The position numbers were made by a program, and so were the translations under genes. A model generated the notes under the pieces. That model was not told where the DNA came from. It did no database searches and saw only the letters and a program-made list of their open reading frames with translations. This document shows, piece after piece, positions 16,199-25,013 of a DNA stretch of 37,105 bases (within the stretch, counting starts at the first letter, position 1; each line of letters starts with the position of its first letter). Source of the DNA: an uncultured Porphyromonadaceae bacterium. Lineage in GTDB: Bacteria; Bacteroidota; Bacteroidia; Bacteroidales; Muribaculaceae. The stretch spans positions 1 to 37,105 of the forward strand of contig CANRVB010000023.1 in the NCBI GenBank assembly GCA_947643165.1. Direction: 5' to 3'.

Positions 16199-17989
16199 AT
16201 GAAAACATTCGAAGAACTTGGAGTGGCCGAGCCACTCAGACGCGCGATAGAAGAACTGGGATTTGAAGCCCCGATGCCCGTACAAGAGAAAGTTATACCA
16301 CATCTGCTCGACAGCAAGGCTGGCGACGTTGTCGCTCTCGCTCAGACAGGAACCGGCAAGACTGCCGCATTCGGCCTGCCCGTCCTGCAGCGCATCGATC
16401 CTGATATCAACAAACCGCAGGCACTCATTCTCTCGCCTACACGCGAGCTCTGTCTGCAGATCGGAAGCGACCTCGCCGACTTCTCCAAATATGAGACGGC
16501 AGTTAAGGTGCTACCCGTTTACGGTGGTTCAAGCATTGAGAGCCAGATCCGCTCTCTCCGTCAGGGAGTACAGATCATTGTCGCCACCCCTGGTAGGCTC
16601 ATCGACCTCATCAACCGTGGTGTGGTCAATCTCGACAACGTGCGCACTGTCGTGCTCGACGAGGCCGACGAGATGCTCAACATGGGTTTCCTTGACTCTA
16701 TCGACGAGATTTTATCCCACATACCCGACGAGCGCAAGATGCTCATGTTCTCGGCTACCATGCCCGACGAGATCGCAAAGATCGCCAAAAAGTACATGCA
16801 GCAACCCGTCGAGTTTGTCATCGGACAGAAGAATGAAGGCGCTCAGAACGTCAAGCACGTTTACTACATGGTCAATGCGCGCGACAAATATCTCGCGCTC
16901 AAACGCATAGCCGACGATACCCCCAATATTTACGCTATCATATTCTGCCGCACCCGGCGCGACACTCAGGAGATCGCCGACCATCTCATTCAGGACGGCT
17001 ACAACGCCGATGCGCTTCACGGCGATCTGTCGCAGCAGCAACGCGACATTGTCATGAAGAAATTCCGCGACAGGGTGATCACTATGCTTGTCGCTACCGA
17101 CGTTGCCGCCCGTGGTCTCGACGTCGACGACCTCACTCACGTCATCAACTACGGTCTCCCCGATGATACCGCCGTCTACACCCACCGTTCAGGTCGTACC
17201 GGCCGCGCTGGCAAGACCGGTATTTCGGTTGCCATAATCCACTCTCGCGAAAAGGGCAAACTGCGCGAGATCGAGAAAAAGATCGGAAAGAGCTTCGAGC
17301 GCAAGGAAGTGCCCACACCTCAGCACATCATCGAAAAACAGCTGTATAGTCTCGCCGACCGTCTTGAGCGCGTGAAAGTCGATGAAGAGGAGATCGGAAA
17401 GTATCTGCCCGGTGTCGCACGCAAGCTCGAGTGGCTTAGTGCCGAAGACCTTCTCAAGCGGGTGGTCTCCCTCGAATTCAAACGTCTGCTCGACTACTAC
17501 CGCGATGCGCCCACCATCGATTTCATCGATGAGAAGCCCAAACGCGAACGCAAGGACAACGACCGCCCGCGCAACGACAAGGAGAAGGATCGCCGTACCG
17601 CCGACAAAGGCATGGCCCGCGTTTACGTCAACGCAGGCAAACGCGACGGCTTCTATGCCGGAAACCTCATCGACATGCTCAACCACACCGTCGAGGGCAA
17701 ACGCGTCGACGTAGGCCGCATTGACCTTATGCCGGGCTACACCCTCTTCGACGTTCCACAGGACGATGCAAGGCGTGTTGTTTCAGGCCTTACCGGAGCC
17801 GAATTCCTCGGAAAACATATCTACAGCGAGATTGCCGACGAAAAGAAGGATTACGCCAAGGCGAGCAACCGTAAGTCGAAATCCAAAAACAACGAAAACA
17901 TTTTCGATGAACCCGCCGAGACTATCGCCGACTATTTCCGCAAGAAAAGCCGTACTAACAACTCCGGCAAAAAGAAAAGCCGGAAATAA
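16199..17989 (+). CDS. DEAD-box RNA helicase with DbpA/CsdA-type RNA-binding domain
   Basis: A 596-residue ATP-dependent RNA helicase. Motifs: Q-motif around PMPVQEKVIP (residues 25-34), Walker A AQTGTGKTAAF (48-58), SPTRELCLQ (79-87), DEAD at 154-157, SAT in MFSATMP, and the second RecA domain with TDVAARGLDVDDLTHVINY and HRSGRTGRAG. Residues about 472-545 form a DbpA/CsdA-like RNA-binding domain (ARVYVNAGKRDGFYAG to VGRIDLMPGYTLFDVP). Charged linker and basic tail (KKSRK) flank it. This is the CsdA/DeaD type used in ribosome assembly and RNA decay at low temperature. The ATG at 16199 is used because the Q-motif region follows; an in-frame extension to 15941 would lie inside cdaA. Confidence 0.93.
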   Translation: MKTFEELGVAEPLRRAIEELGFEAPMPVQEKVIPHLLDSKAGDVVALAQTGTGKTAAFGLPVLQRIDPDINKPQALILSPTRELCLQIGSDLADFSKYETAVKVLPVYGGSSIESQIRSLRQGVQIIVATPGRLIDLINRGVVNLDNVRTVVLDEADEMLNMGFLDSIDEILSHIPDERKMLMFSATMPDEIAKIAKKYMQQPVEFVIGQKNEGAQNVKHVYYMVNARDKYLALKRIADDTPNIYAIIFCRTRRDTQEIADHLIQDGYNADALHGDLSQQQRDIVMKKFRDRVITMLVATDVAARGLDVDDLTHVINYGLPDDTAVYTHRSGRTGRAGKTGISVAIIHSREKGKLREIEKKIGKSFERKEVPTPQHIIEKQLYSLADRLERVKVDEEEIGKYLPGVARKLEWLSAEDLLKRVVSLEFKRLLDYYRDAPTIDFIDEKPKRERKDNDRPRNDKEKDRRTADKGMARVYVNAGKRDGFYAGNLIDMLNHTVEGKRVDVGRIDLMPGYTLFDVPQDDARRVVSGLTGAEFLGKHIYSEIADEKKDYAKASNRKSKSKNNENIFDEPAETIADYFRKKSRTNNSGKKKSRK

Positions 17990-18013
17990 ATATCTCACTC
18001 AAACCTCACCGTT

Positions 18014-18658
18014 ATGCTACGCGACCACGCAAGAAACATATTTGCTGCAGGGGTGTTAATGCTCGCCGGAACGGTAAACGTTTCGGCCGAGCTTAACGCC
18101 ACGCAGGCTTTCACCGATGCGCCCGACCGAATCATCCCGCTGCTCAACCGCTCTACCAGGCTCGATATGCTCGACTACTTCAACAGCGGTTCTCAGCACG
18201 CCTCTAAAAATGCGATGAACGGACAGTCAAAGATAACCGAGCTGACACCCGGCCATCTGGTGGTTAGCCTCACGCCCGCTTCATCATGCGAGATTGCAGT
18301 TATCCCGGCCGGAAACGACACTCTCATAGCTATGGTCAACACTGTCGATACACCCGCGCCCGACAGCAAACTGAAGATCTATACTTCCGACTGGTCGCAG
18401 GACATTACCGACAAGGTTTTCACAGCCCCTGAGCTTACCGACTGGCTTACCGACGAGGGCAGGAAGAACATCGGCGAGATCGAGACCATGATACCGTTCA
18501 TGCTCTCTTCCGGATCGTTCAGCGAGGACGGTCTCACTTACCGTCTCACAAACAACATATCCCAGTTCCTCACTCCCGAGGTCTACAACCCCATCTCTTC
18601 CTATTTCAAACCCGCTCTTACCTACAAGTGGAACGGTAAGAGACTGACTCCGCAATAA
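18014..18658 (+). CDS. DUF3256 family periplasmic protein
   Basis: A 214-residue exported protein that I match to DUF3256, a Bacteroidales family of unknown function. A signal peptide of about 26 residues (ending NVSAEL) precedes an alternating beta/loop body, with FTDAPDRIIPLLNRSTRLDM, DYFNSGS, and LTPGHLVVSLTPASSCEIAV, and a C-terminal YKWNGKRLTPQ. No catalytic motif is visible. It begins 24 nt after the helicase gene and ends 10 nt before xseA. Confidence 0.75.
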   Translation: MLRDHARNIFAAGVLMLAGTVNVSAELNATQAFTDAPDRIIPLLNRSTRLDMLDYFNSGSQHASKNAMNGQSKITELTPGHLVVSLTPASSCEIAVIPAGNDTLIAMVNTVDTPAPDSKLKIYTSDWSQDITDKVFTAPELTDWLTDEGRKNIGEIETMIPFMLSSGSFSEDGLTYRLTNNISQFLTPEVYNPISSYFKPALTYKWNGKRLTPQ

Positions 18659-18668
18659 CAATAGCCCG

Positions 18669-19982
18669 ATGGACCGTAACTATCTTAGTGTAACTGCCCT
18701 CGGGTCTATCATCTCTGCAAGGCTCACAGACCCCTCTCTTCGCAACGTCTGGGTCGCCGGAGAGTTGAGCGATGTGAGGATCAGCGGCGGACACTGCTAC
18801 ATGGAGCTCGCCGACAAGGATAAAGCCACAGGTCGCGTATCCGCGCGCATCCGCGGCGCTATTTGGGCCAATGTTTTTGCCAGGCTGGCCGCTAAATTCG
18901 GCCACGCAACCGGACGCCAGATAGCTACCGGACTCAAAGTGATGGTATGCGGCACGGTCAGCTACCATCCCGCTTTCGGTATCACGTTCGTCATTACCGA
19001 TATCGACCCATCCTACACTATGGGCGAAGTCGAACGCCGACGGCGTGAGATACTCGAACAGCTTCAGAAAGACGGGGTCCTCGAAATGAATCGGTCACTG
19101 CCATGGAATACCCCGACACTCCGCGTGGCGGTCATATCGGCCCCGGGAGCTGCCGGCTACGGCGATTTTATCAACCAGCTCTACTCAAACCATCTTAGGT
19201 TGCGCTTCACGGTGCGGCTCTTCGCCGCCACTATGCAGGGCGATCGGACTGTGCCGTCTGTTATGGCGGCACTCACGGAGATTGCTGCCGACGTCGACAG
19301 CTGGGACTGCGTCGTCTTGATACGCGGCGGTGGTGCTACGACCGATCTGCTCTCATTCGATGACTATTCGTTGGCCTCAGCGGTTGCCCAGTTCCCTGTT
19401 CCGGTCATTGTCGGCATAGGACACGAACGCGACATCACCGTCCTCGACTATGTCGCCGCCATCAGGGTAAAGACACCGACAGCCGCCGCCGAATATCTCA
19501 TCTCTAAAGGCACCGAATGTCTCGACAGACTGAAACGCCTCGGAGCCGACATCCTCTCATGCAGCAACGACATGATTGCCGGTTGCCGGACCCGTCTTGC
19601 CTACTGCGAAGGTGCCCTTCCGTCCATAGCTCTCAACTCCGTCACGGCGGCCCGTCAGCATATCGACCGTGGGGTGCTATCTCTCGCGACCCTTGGAAGC
19701 CGTCGGATTATGCCCCAACTCACTCATATAGAGGCGGTTGGACGAGCCATTGCGACTGCAGCCAATGCGACTGTTGCGCGACGCTTTGAGGATCTCGAAA
19801 GTAAATCTCTAATTCTCAATGTTTTATCGCCCGTTTCGACTCTTAAGCGCGGCTATACGATAACCCGTATCAATGGCCACGCGGTCACAAGCGCAGAGGA
19901 TATTCCACTGGGAGCCAGCATCATAACATCATTTGCCGACGGTGAAATCACTTCTACCGTCACCAAAACCCCGAAATCATGA
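18669..19982 (+). CDS. xseA: exodeoxyribonuclease VII large subunit
   Basis: XseA is the catalytic subunit of exonuclease VII, which degrades single-stranded DNA from both ends. The 437-residue protein has the N-terminal OB-fold (SLRNVWVAGELSDVRISGGH, with YMELAD), then the family core: VAVISAPGAAGYGDFINQL, VVLIRGGGATTDLLSFDDY, VPVIVGIGHERDITVLDYVA and the KTPTAAAEYL segment. A helical stretch follows and a C-terminal LKRGYTITRINGHAV segment closes the protein. The stop overlaps xseB (ATGA). Confidence 0.96.
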   Translation: MDRNYLSVTALGSIISARLTDPSLRNVWVAGELSDVRISGGHCYMELADKDKATGRVSARIRGAIWANVFARLAAKFGHATGRQIATGLKVMVCGTVSYHPAFGITFVITDIDPSYTMGEVERRRREILEQLQKDGVLEMNRSLPWNTPTLRVAVISAPGAAGYGDFINQLYSNHLRLRFTVRLFAATMQGDRTVPSVMAALTEIAADVDSWDCVVLIRGGGATTDLLSFDDYSLASAVAQFPVPVIVGIGHERDITVLDYVAAIRVKTPTAAAEYLISKGTECLDRLKRLGADILSCSNDMIAGCRTRLAYCEGALPSIALNSVTAARQHIDRGVLSLATLGSRRIMPQLTHIEAVGRAIATAANATVARRFEDLESKSLILNVLSPVSTLKRGYTITRINGHAVTSAEDIPLGASIITSFADGEITSTVTKTPKS

Positions 19983-20221
19983 CCGACACACAATACCCAA
20001 ACACAATGACTGACAGACAGTTAACCCCTATCAGCGAGCTCACGTACACCCAAGCCATCTCCGAACTCGAAGCCATTCTTCAGACCATGCAAAGCGATAA
20101 ATGCGACATCGACAAACTCACTTTGCTGACCCGGAGAGCCACTGAACTCATCACTTTTTGCAGGGCACGGCTCACCGCAACCGATGAGGAACTCAGAGCT
20201 ATACTCGCTGATTTACAGTGA
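19979..20221 (+). CDS. xseB: exodeoxyribonuclease VII small subunit
   Basis: An 80-residue helical protein with LTYTQAISELEAILQTMQS, the XseB signature, followed by a second helix ending EELRAILADLQ. It binds XseA to form active exonuclease VII. The first ATG overlaps the xseA stop (ATGA). An internal ATG at 20006 is a possible alternative start that would remove nine poorly conserved residues. The stop lies 1 nt from the convergent stop of the next gene. Confidence 0.92.
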   Translation: MTDTQYPNTMTDRQLTPISELTYTQAISELEAILQTMQSDKCDIDKLTLLTRRATELITFCRARLTATDEELRAILADLQ

Positions 20222-20222
20222 T

Positions 20223-21263
20223 TTACATACTTCTGTAGGCTATCCCAAGTTTTGAGGGAGGAAGCAGATCTCTGTACCCCTCGGGAATGGCGCCGCTATA
20301 CACGCGCATAACTCCATGATAGCCACGCAGATACAGCTCATGCGCCACCACACCCATCGTACGTCTCAGATTTACCTCCACACATGGTTCAATAGCGACG
20401 TTACCCATTGAATCACAATAGGTTAGCATATCCACACCCAGCCAACCTTCGTAGGATGCGCCTATACTGTTTTCAAGCGCTACAGCTAACCGGGCTATCA
20501 TTTTGTCAGGATCTACACCTATCAACGCCTTGATTTCATCATCACCGGCTATCACATTGCCAGCGTAGGCGCCTCCATCCATTGTATTAAAGTAGGAAAG
20601 CGCTCTGAACCAGGCACTTCCGTCACGCATGAAGAATAGTGCCGCGAAATCTGCTATACGTTCCCTGAAAGGCTCGACCATCACGCTGCCCTGCCTGCGC
20701 AACATACCATCTATCTGACTGATTACATGGGAGTTATGCTGAGGATCGAGGTAAAACACTCCACGACCGCTGCTCGACCATGGCAACTTTACCACCGCCC
20801 GTCCATCAAGACACGCAACTGCCTGATTGACTTCATCATACGAGAAACATTCATACGCTTCATCTGCCCCTACCATACGGCGGATATCGAGGGTAAGCCT
20901 GCGGTGGCTCAGCTGCCGCCATCTGTCAATGAGATCGCGTCCGGGCAGACGCTCCTCATCCATCCCGGCCTTCATAAACAGTCGCCGCGTATACAGACTC
21001 CATCCCCACGGATCAGGCGTCATACAGGGATCGCACACCGTATTCACCTCAACATCAGGCCGTAAGATGGCAGCGAACGCCTTTGCTTTGCTTACCGCCG
21101 CCGGCTCTACCAACACCGTATCGCCATCTTCAGCCCAGAAAAGCGGAAGCAATTCGCCGGCACGCCGCATGGCAATTCCGGCTGCGGGCGGTGTATAGTA
21201 CTCAGCACCGGCGGCAAGAGCCAGATCGTTCTCAGGATTAAAGAGATGAACAGTGCCTCCCAT
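20223..21263 (-). CDS. ATP-grasp-like protein, function unknown
   Basis: A 346-residue cytoplasmic protein with ATP-grasp hallmarks. The nucleotide-binding Lys loop is AVVKLPWSSSGRGVFYL (about 156-172), the adenine-contacting part is VMVEPFRER (195-202), and a magnesium-binding end is EPCVEVNLRRTMG (292-304). The N-terminus MGGTVHLFNPENDLAL is distinct and conserved-looking. ATP-grasp enzymes ligate carboxylates to amines or similar via acyl-phosphates; the substrate here is unknown. It starts 5 nt after the OstA-like gene, third in a SurA / OstA-like / ATP-grasp operon, so an envelope-related ligase role is possible (inference). A GldK-like or LPS role has no direct evidence. Confidence 0.75.
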   Translation of the reverse strand: MGGTVHLFNPENDLALAAGAEYYTPPAAGIAMRRAGELLPLFWAEDGDTVLVEPAAVSKAKAFAAILRPDVEVNTVCDPCMTPDPWGWSLYTRRLFMKAGMDEERLPGRDLIDRWRQLSHRRLTLDIRRMVGADEAYECFSYDEVNQAVACLDGRAVVKLPWSSSGRGVFYLDPQHNSHVISQIDGMLRRQGSVMVEPFRERIADFAALFFMRDGSAWFRALSYFNTMDGGAYAGNVIAGDDEIKALIGVDPDKMIARLAVALENSIGASYEGWLGVDMLTYCDSMGNVAIEPCVEVNLRRTMGVVAHELYLRGYHGVMRVYSGAIPEGYRDLLPPSKLGIAYRSM

Positions 21264-21268
21264 CGCTG

Positions 21269-23323
21269 CTAATCATTGCCGTCAGCAGTGGTTTCGGGAT
21301 CTTCGGCAGCGGTATCGTCAGACTCTTCGGGCCCGACAGTATCATCCTCATTTTCAGCCGATTCGCCCTCATCATTATCGCCATTTTCCGTCTCAGGGGC
21401 TTCGGCAGCTTCGGGAACGGGTATGCTATCACCTTCAGCAACAGGCTCCTCGGCAGGCGCCGATTCATTGGGCTTGGCATCACCTCGCTGCACACGCTTA
21501 CGCTGTTTTACGGGAGGTGCTGATTCGATGAGATCTATCATACCCTGGGGGACAATGAACACATCGCCGGGGGTCATGGGGCGAAGATCCTCATACCAAG
21601 CGAATTTGCTAAGTCTGTAAGAGGATTTTTTGGCCAGATAGAGCGGCGTGACATTGCCGTTGTTTTCCGGCCAGATATGAGCGCGGTCAATGTTATTGTC
21701 TTTAAAATAGGCATTTAGGTTCGAGCTCTCGACAAAGGCAAATTTATTGTAGGTAGAATCGTTTTCCATGGGGAACATGATCATCTGAAGATTGCCTTCG
21801 ACGTAAAGCCGGTAGAGCTCTGACTTGTCGTTGAACCATGCCGTCATATCGCTGCCGGTCAGCTGATTATAGCAATCCTCGCCTACATGTTCGGCCATAA
21901 AAGCGAAATCGGGCAAACGTGCCCAGTCGATGGTGGAATCGTTGAGATGGAGCATTATAACGTTGCCAAATATCTGACGCTCATCGCTCCAGACCACAGG
22001 ATGCCTGTACATGTAGACGACCGAGTCGGCCCCGGCATAGCTCAAAGAGTCGCAAATACCTTGCATATCAGTACGATAGAAGCGAACTTTATGATATACG
22101 TTGGTTATCTTGGTCGAATCGACCGGATCAAGGTATGCCATGATCGTATCGCCATGGATATACAGGGTATCCCCATGACTGTATTCCTTGGCAAGGGCAC
22201 GTCCTATGACGACGGCACTGTCGGTGATTTCGTTGTAGTAGGCATAATCACCCTCGACCATAGATTTGCGTGCGCTATCGGTCATAATAACCATGCCAAA
22301 GGCTTCGCCAAATCCATTTTCCTTGTTGTAGATTATGGTATCGCCCGTGAGGGTATTGCCCCGGCGTGTGTGTACGGTGCTGCGGCTGTAGAGATCCGCA
22401 AGGCCAGTGTTGGTATCGTACATGCCTGACGTAGTGGTAATATCGCCGTCTTTGCTTATGATGCGTGTGCGATCGACGATAATAGCCACATGGGTATCCG
22501 TGTTGTATTCGAGGGTATCGGTATACATTCTGAGCGTGTCGTTCTCATCGAGTCCGGTGAGCTGGACATTGCGGTAGAAGTATGCCATCTTGGTGTCGGG
22601 ATAATACTCTCCTTCTGTGGAAGTGAGGCGGTTGGTCTTGTCGGTAAGGACGCCGCCGACTTCATAATAACCGACATTCTCGTTCAGATTGTAGTTGAAA
22701 ACGTCGGTCTCGAGTTTGACATCACGGTTTATAAGACGTACTTTTTTACCGGGATAGGAATACATAGTGGCGAGTTCGTCCTCGCCTATATAGTTGAGCT
22801 CGTCACCGTAGACGAAGAGAGTGTCTCCCTGTTCCATACGCACATTTCCAAAGGCTTCGAAATTGTCGCCAGTTTCATAGAAATGCGCACTGTCACAGTA
22901 CATCCACATGGCTTCTTTGCGGAATTTGACATTGCCAATGAGGAGCTGATAAGGCTCCGGAGCGAGTCCGGTAATAAGGTTTACGGGCGGCTTGACATAG
23001 CGTAGAGTGTCCGCATATTCGAGGAATACTCTCTGGCGGTCAGTACGGTCGGCGAGAGGTATGAGCGGTTTTATGACAGGACGGTTGCGACGTTGCTCAC
23101 CCACACCTTTTACCAAGCCTCTTGGCTTCGGAATGGCTTGCTGCTGAGCCGGAGTTACAGTCAGAGAATCGGCAGCTGCGGAAGTTGTGTCGGCAAGCGT
23201 GGCGTTCAAAGGATAGGTTGCCGCACTGACCGACGGCGCGGTGCCGGCAAATATACCGGGCACCGTACACAGCAGTGCCACAGCCACCGCAGCGGCTGTC
23301 ATGAGTGTTCGGCCACGCAACAT
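21269..23323 (-). CDS. OstA/LptA-like LPS-export protein with acidic tail
   Basis: A 684-residue exported protein of the Bacteroidota OstA-like family, related to LptA/LptD N-terminal domains that carry lipopolysaccharide across the periplasm. A signal peptide (about 1-27) is followed by repeated beta strands of the beta-jelly-roll type: AFGNVRMEQGDTLFVYGDEL, LTSTEGEYYPDTKMAYFYRN, TLTGDTIIYNKENGFGEAFG, MVEGDYAYYNEITDSAVV. The last 60-65 residues are an Ala/Glu/Asp/Pro-rich, strongly acidic tail without clear fold. I chose ATG 23323; a TTG at 23335 would add four residues. It begins 12 nt after the surA-like stop. Confidence 0.85.
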   Translation of the reverse strand: MLRGRTLMTAAAVAVALLCTVPGIFAGTAPSVSAATYPLNATLADTTSAAADSLTVTPAQQQAIPKPRGLVKGVGEQRRNRPVIKPLIPLADRTDRQRVFLEYADTLRYVKPPVNLITGLAPEPYQLLIGNVKFRKEAMWMYCDSAHFYETGDNFEAFGNVRMEQGDTLFVYGDELNYIGEDELATMYSYPGKKVRLINRDVKLETDVFNYNLNENVGYYEVGGVLTDKTNRLTSTEGEYYPDTKMAYFYRNVQLTGLDENDTLRMYTDTLEYNTDTHVAIIVDRTRIISKDGDITTTSGMYDTNTGLADLYSRSTVHTRRGNTLTGDTIIYNKENGFGEAFGMVIMTDSARKSMVEGDYAYYNEITDSAVVIGRALAKEYSHGDTLYIHGDTIMAYLDPVDSTKITNVYHKVRFYRTDMQGICDSLSYAGADSVVYMYRHPVVWSDERQIFGNVIMLHLNDSTIDWARLPDFAFMAEHVGEDCYNQLTGSDMTAWFNDKSELYRLYVEGNLQMIMFPMENDSTYNKFAFVESSNLNAYFKDNNIDRAHIWPENNGNVTPLYLAKKSSYRLSKFAWYEDLRPMTPGDVFIVPQGMIDLIESAPPVKQRKRVQRGDAKPNESAPAEEPVAEGDSIPVPEAAEAPETENGDNDEGESAENEDDTVGPEESDDTAAEDPETTADGND

Positions 23324-23335
23324 AATGCTATTCAA

Positions 23336-24718
23336 TTATTTATTGAGGGCGCTTGAGCCGTCGCGCTCCTTGATCCAGCCCTTGTACTTGAACTCACAGT
23401 TACGCCATCCGGGTTCGATGCGTACGTATGTCTCCGAGATTTTCTTTTCGAGCCACTCCGAGAGGATCTCATCGCGGCGTGCATTCTCATACATTCCCTT
23501 GATGAGCTGGTAGTCGTTGCGCATGTTAGCCTGATGTCCGGGAAGGCGCTCGGTAAGCTTGACTATGGCAACAACCTCGCGGTTGAGTTTGGGATCGATC
23601 ATCACGAACGGTTCAGAGACATCGCCGGGCTCGAGCGGAGCCACGACCTTTGCGACTTCCTGCGGAAGGTGAGACATCTCGAAGTGGCTTGTACCGGTCT
23701 CCTGATTCACCATGACTCCGCGGTTGGCACTGGTGTTCTTATCCTGCGACAGGAACTGGGCGGCCTGATCGAAAGTGAACTTTTCGGCCATTATATCGCT
23801 ACGCACCGAGTCGAGACGCTCCTTTGCGAGATCGAGTTCAGTGTCGGACACTTTCGGGCGCAAGAGTATGTGACGCACGTTGATACGGTCGCCTCGCTTC
23901 TCGATGAGCTGAATGATATGGTAGCCGAACTGGCTCTGCACTATACGTGATACCTTCTTTGTGTCGTTAAGGTTGAAAGCTACGGCTGCAAACTCTGGAT
24001 CGAGGCTTGAGCGTGGCATAAAACCGGTCTCACCGCCACGGACCGATGACCCGGGATCCTCGCTGTAAAGGATGGCCAGTGTGGAGAACTCGCTCTCACC
24101 CTTGTTGATAGCATCGGCATAGCTACGGAGACGGGCCTTAACATCCTCGGTCTCTTCGCGGGGGATAGTAGGATTGAGGGTTATGATCTGCACATCGACC
24201 TGGAGAGGTACGAACGGTATGCTGTCGGAAGGGAGCTTGTCGAAGTAACGACGCACATCGCTGGGAGTGGATGTGATGTCCTTTGTAAGCTCCTGCTGAA
24301 CCTGCTGCACACGGGACTCGTCGCCTATCATCTCGATGTAGCTACGGCGCAGTTCGGGAAGAGATTTGTGGAAATACTGTTCCACCTTCTCACGGCTACC
24401 AAGCTGAGTTATGAGAAAATTGATCTGCGAATCGGCACGGCTTACAGCCATATTGTCGTTAGCCTTGATAGTATCGAGATCGGCCTGATGCAGATAGAGC
24501 TTCTGAATAGCCATCTGCTCGGGTATTATGCAATAAGGGTCACCCTTGAGGTCGCGGTTTTCGTAGCGCATATTCTGAATCTGCTCCTCGATTTCCGATT
24601 TCCATATCGGAGTATCGCCAATAACCCATGCAACCTCCTCAGCCACATTGTTTTGAGCATTCGTAGCCAATGACAGTGTAAGTGCAACTGCTGTCAGTAT
24701 GAAATGTTTGATTTTCAC
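23336..24718 (-). CDS. surA: SurA-like periplasmic peptidyl-prolyl isomerase/chaperone
   Basis: A 460-residue SurA-type chaperone for outer-membrane proteins. Signal peptide about 1-21 (ending ATNAQ), then the SurA N-domain (VIGDTPIWKSEIEEQIQNM), and two parvulin rotamase modules at about 175-270 and 280-385 (FSTLAILYSEDPGSSVRGGE, FGYHIIQLIEKRG; NVRHILLRPKVSDTE). A C-terminal helix and a basic tail follow. It leads the minus-strand operon with the OstA-like gene 12 nt on. A -7 element (TAATTTTG) lies 33 nt before the start. Confidence 0.92.
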   Translation of the reverse strand: MKIKHFILTAVALTLSLATNAQNNVAEEVAWVIGDTPIWKSEIEEQIQNMRYENRDLKGDPYCIIPEQMAIQKLYLHQADLDTIKANDNMAVSRADSQINFLITQLGSREKVEQYFHKSLPELRRSYIEMIGDESRVQQVQQELTKDITSTPSDVRRYFDKLPSDSIPFVPLQVDVQIITLNPTIPREETEDVKARLRSYADAINKGESEFSTLAILYSEDPGSSVRGGETGFMPRSSLDPEFAAVAFNLNDTKKVSRIVQSQFGYHIIQLIEKRGDRINVRHILLRPKVSDTELDLAKERLDSVRSDIMAEKFTFDQAAQFLSQDKNTSANRGVMVNQETGTSHFEMSHLPQEVAKVVAPLEPGDVSEPFVMIDPKLNREVVAIVKLTERLPGHQANMRNDYQLIKGMYENARRDEILSEWLEKKISETYVRIEPGWRNCEFKYKGWIKERDGSSALNK

Positions 24719-24750
24719 TATATTTATCAGTCAATGATTGATTACGGCGC

Positions 24751-24758
24751 CAAAATTA
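24751..24758 (-). promoter_or_regulatory. -7 element of the surA operon
   Basis: The minus strand reads TAATTTTG, fitting TAnnTTTG, with about 32 nt to the ATG. No TTTG is found at the standard 19-21 nt upstream, so only half the promoter is supported. Confidence 0.5.
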
Positions 24759-24908
24759 ATAAAATTCCTTCATAAATCCCCATCCATTCACATTTTATAA
24801 TATTGTCTGGGGGACGGTACATGCCATTTTGAGCATGGGGACGGCTGTGCAATCTGTCAGGAGAACCAATAAAGTAACTGTTTAAAATCGTAAATGCCAA
24901 AAGATGGA

Positions 24909-24940
24909 TTTGGTAGATTGGAGTCAATTGCATATCTTTG
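24909..24940 (+). promoter_or_regulatory. promoter of the sulfatase / GH2-like operon
   Basis: TTTG (24909-24912), 20-nt spacer, TATCTTTG (24933-24940): an exact consensus match. The leader is about 67 nt, A-rich, without an obvious Shine-Dalgarno. Confidence 0.85.
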
Positions 24941-25013
24941 TATCTAATAATGGCTTGAGCAGCGACAATATAGCCGACTTATCAATATCAACACCAAATC
25001 ATAAACCTCATCC

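Larger units (their letters stand above)
24719..25013. other. divergent intergenic region with two promoters
   Basis: No gene is visible in these 295 nt. The left part carries the SurA -7 element (minus strand). The right part carries the full sulfatase promoter. Between them lies AT-rich sequence with no convincing structure. Confidence 0.6.

Noticed and set aside
20000..21500. Possible replication origin from an apparent base-skew change
   Set aside because: Short samples were inconsistent; no dnaA, dnaN or box cluster is present here.
24742..24933. Small minus-strand open frame in the SurA-sulfatase gap
   Set aside because: Overlaps promoter elements of both flanking genes; no start signal or recognisable motif.
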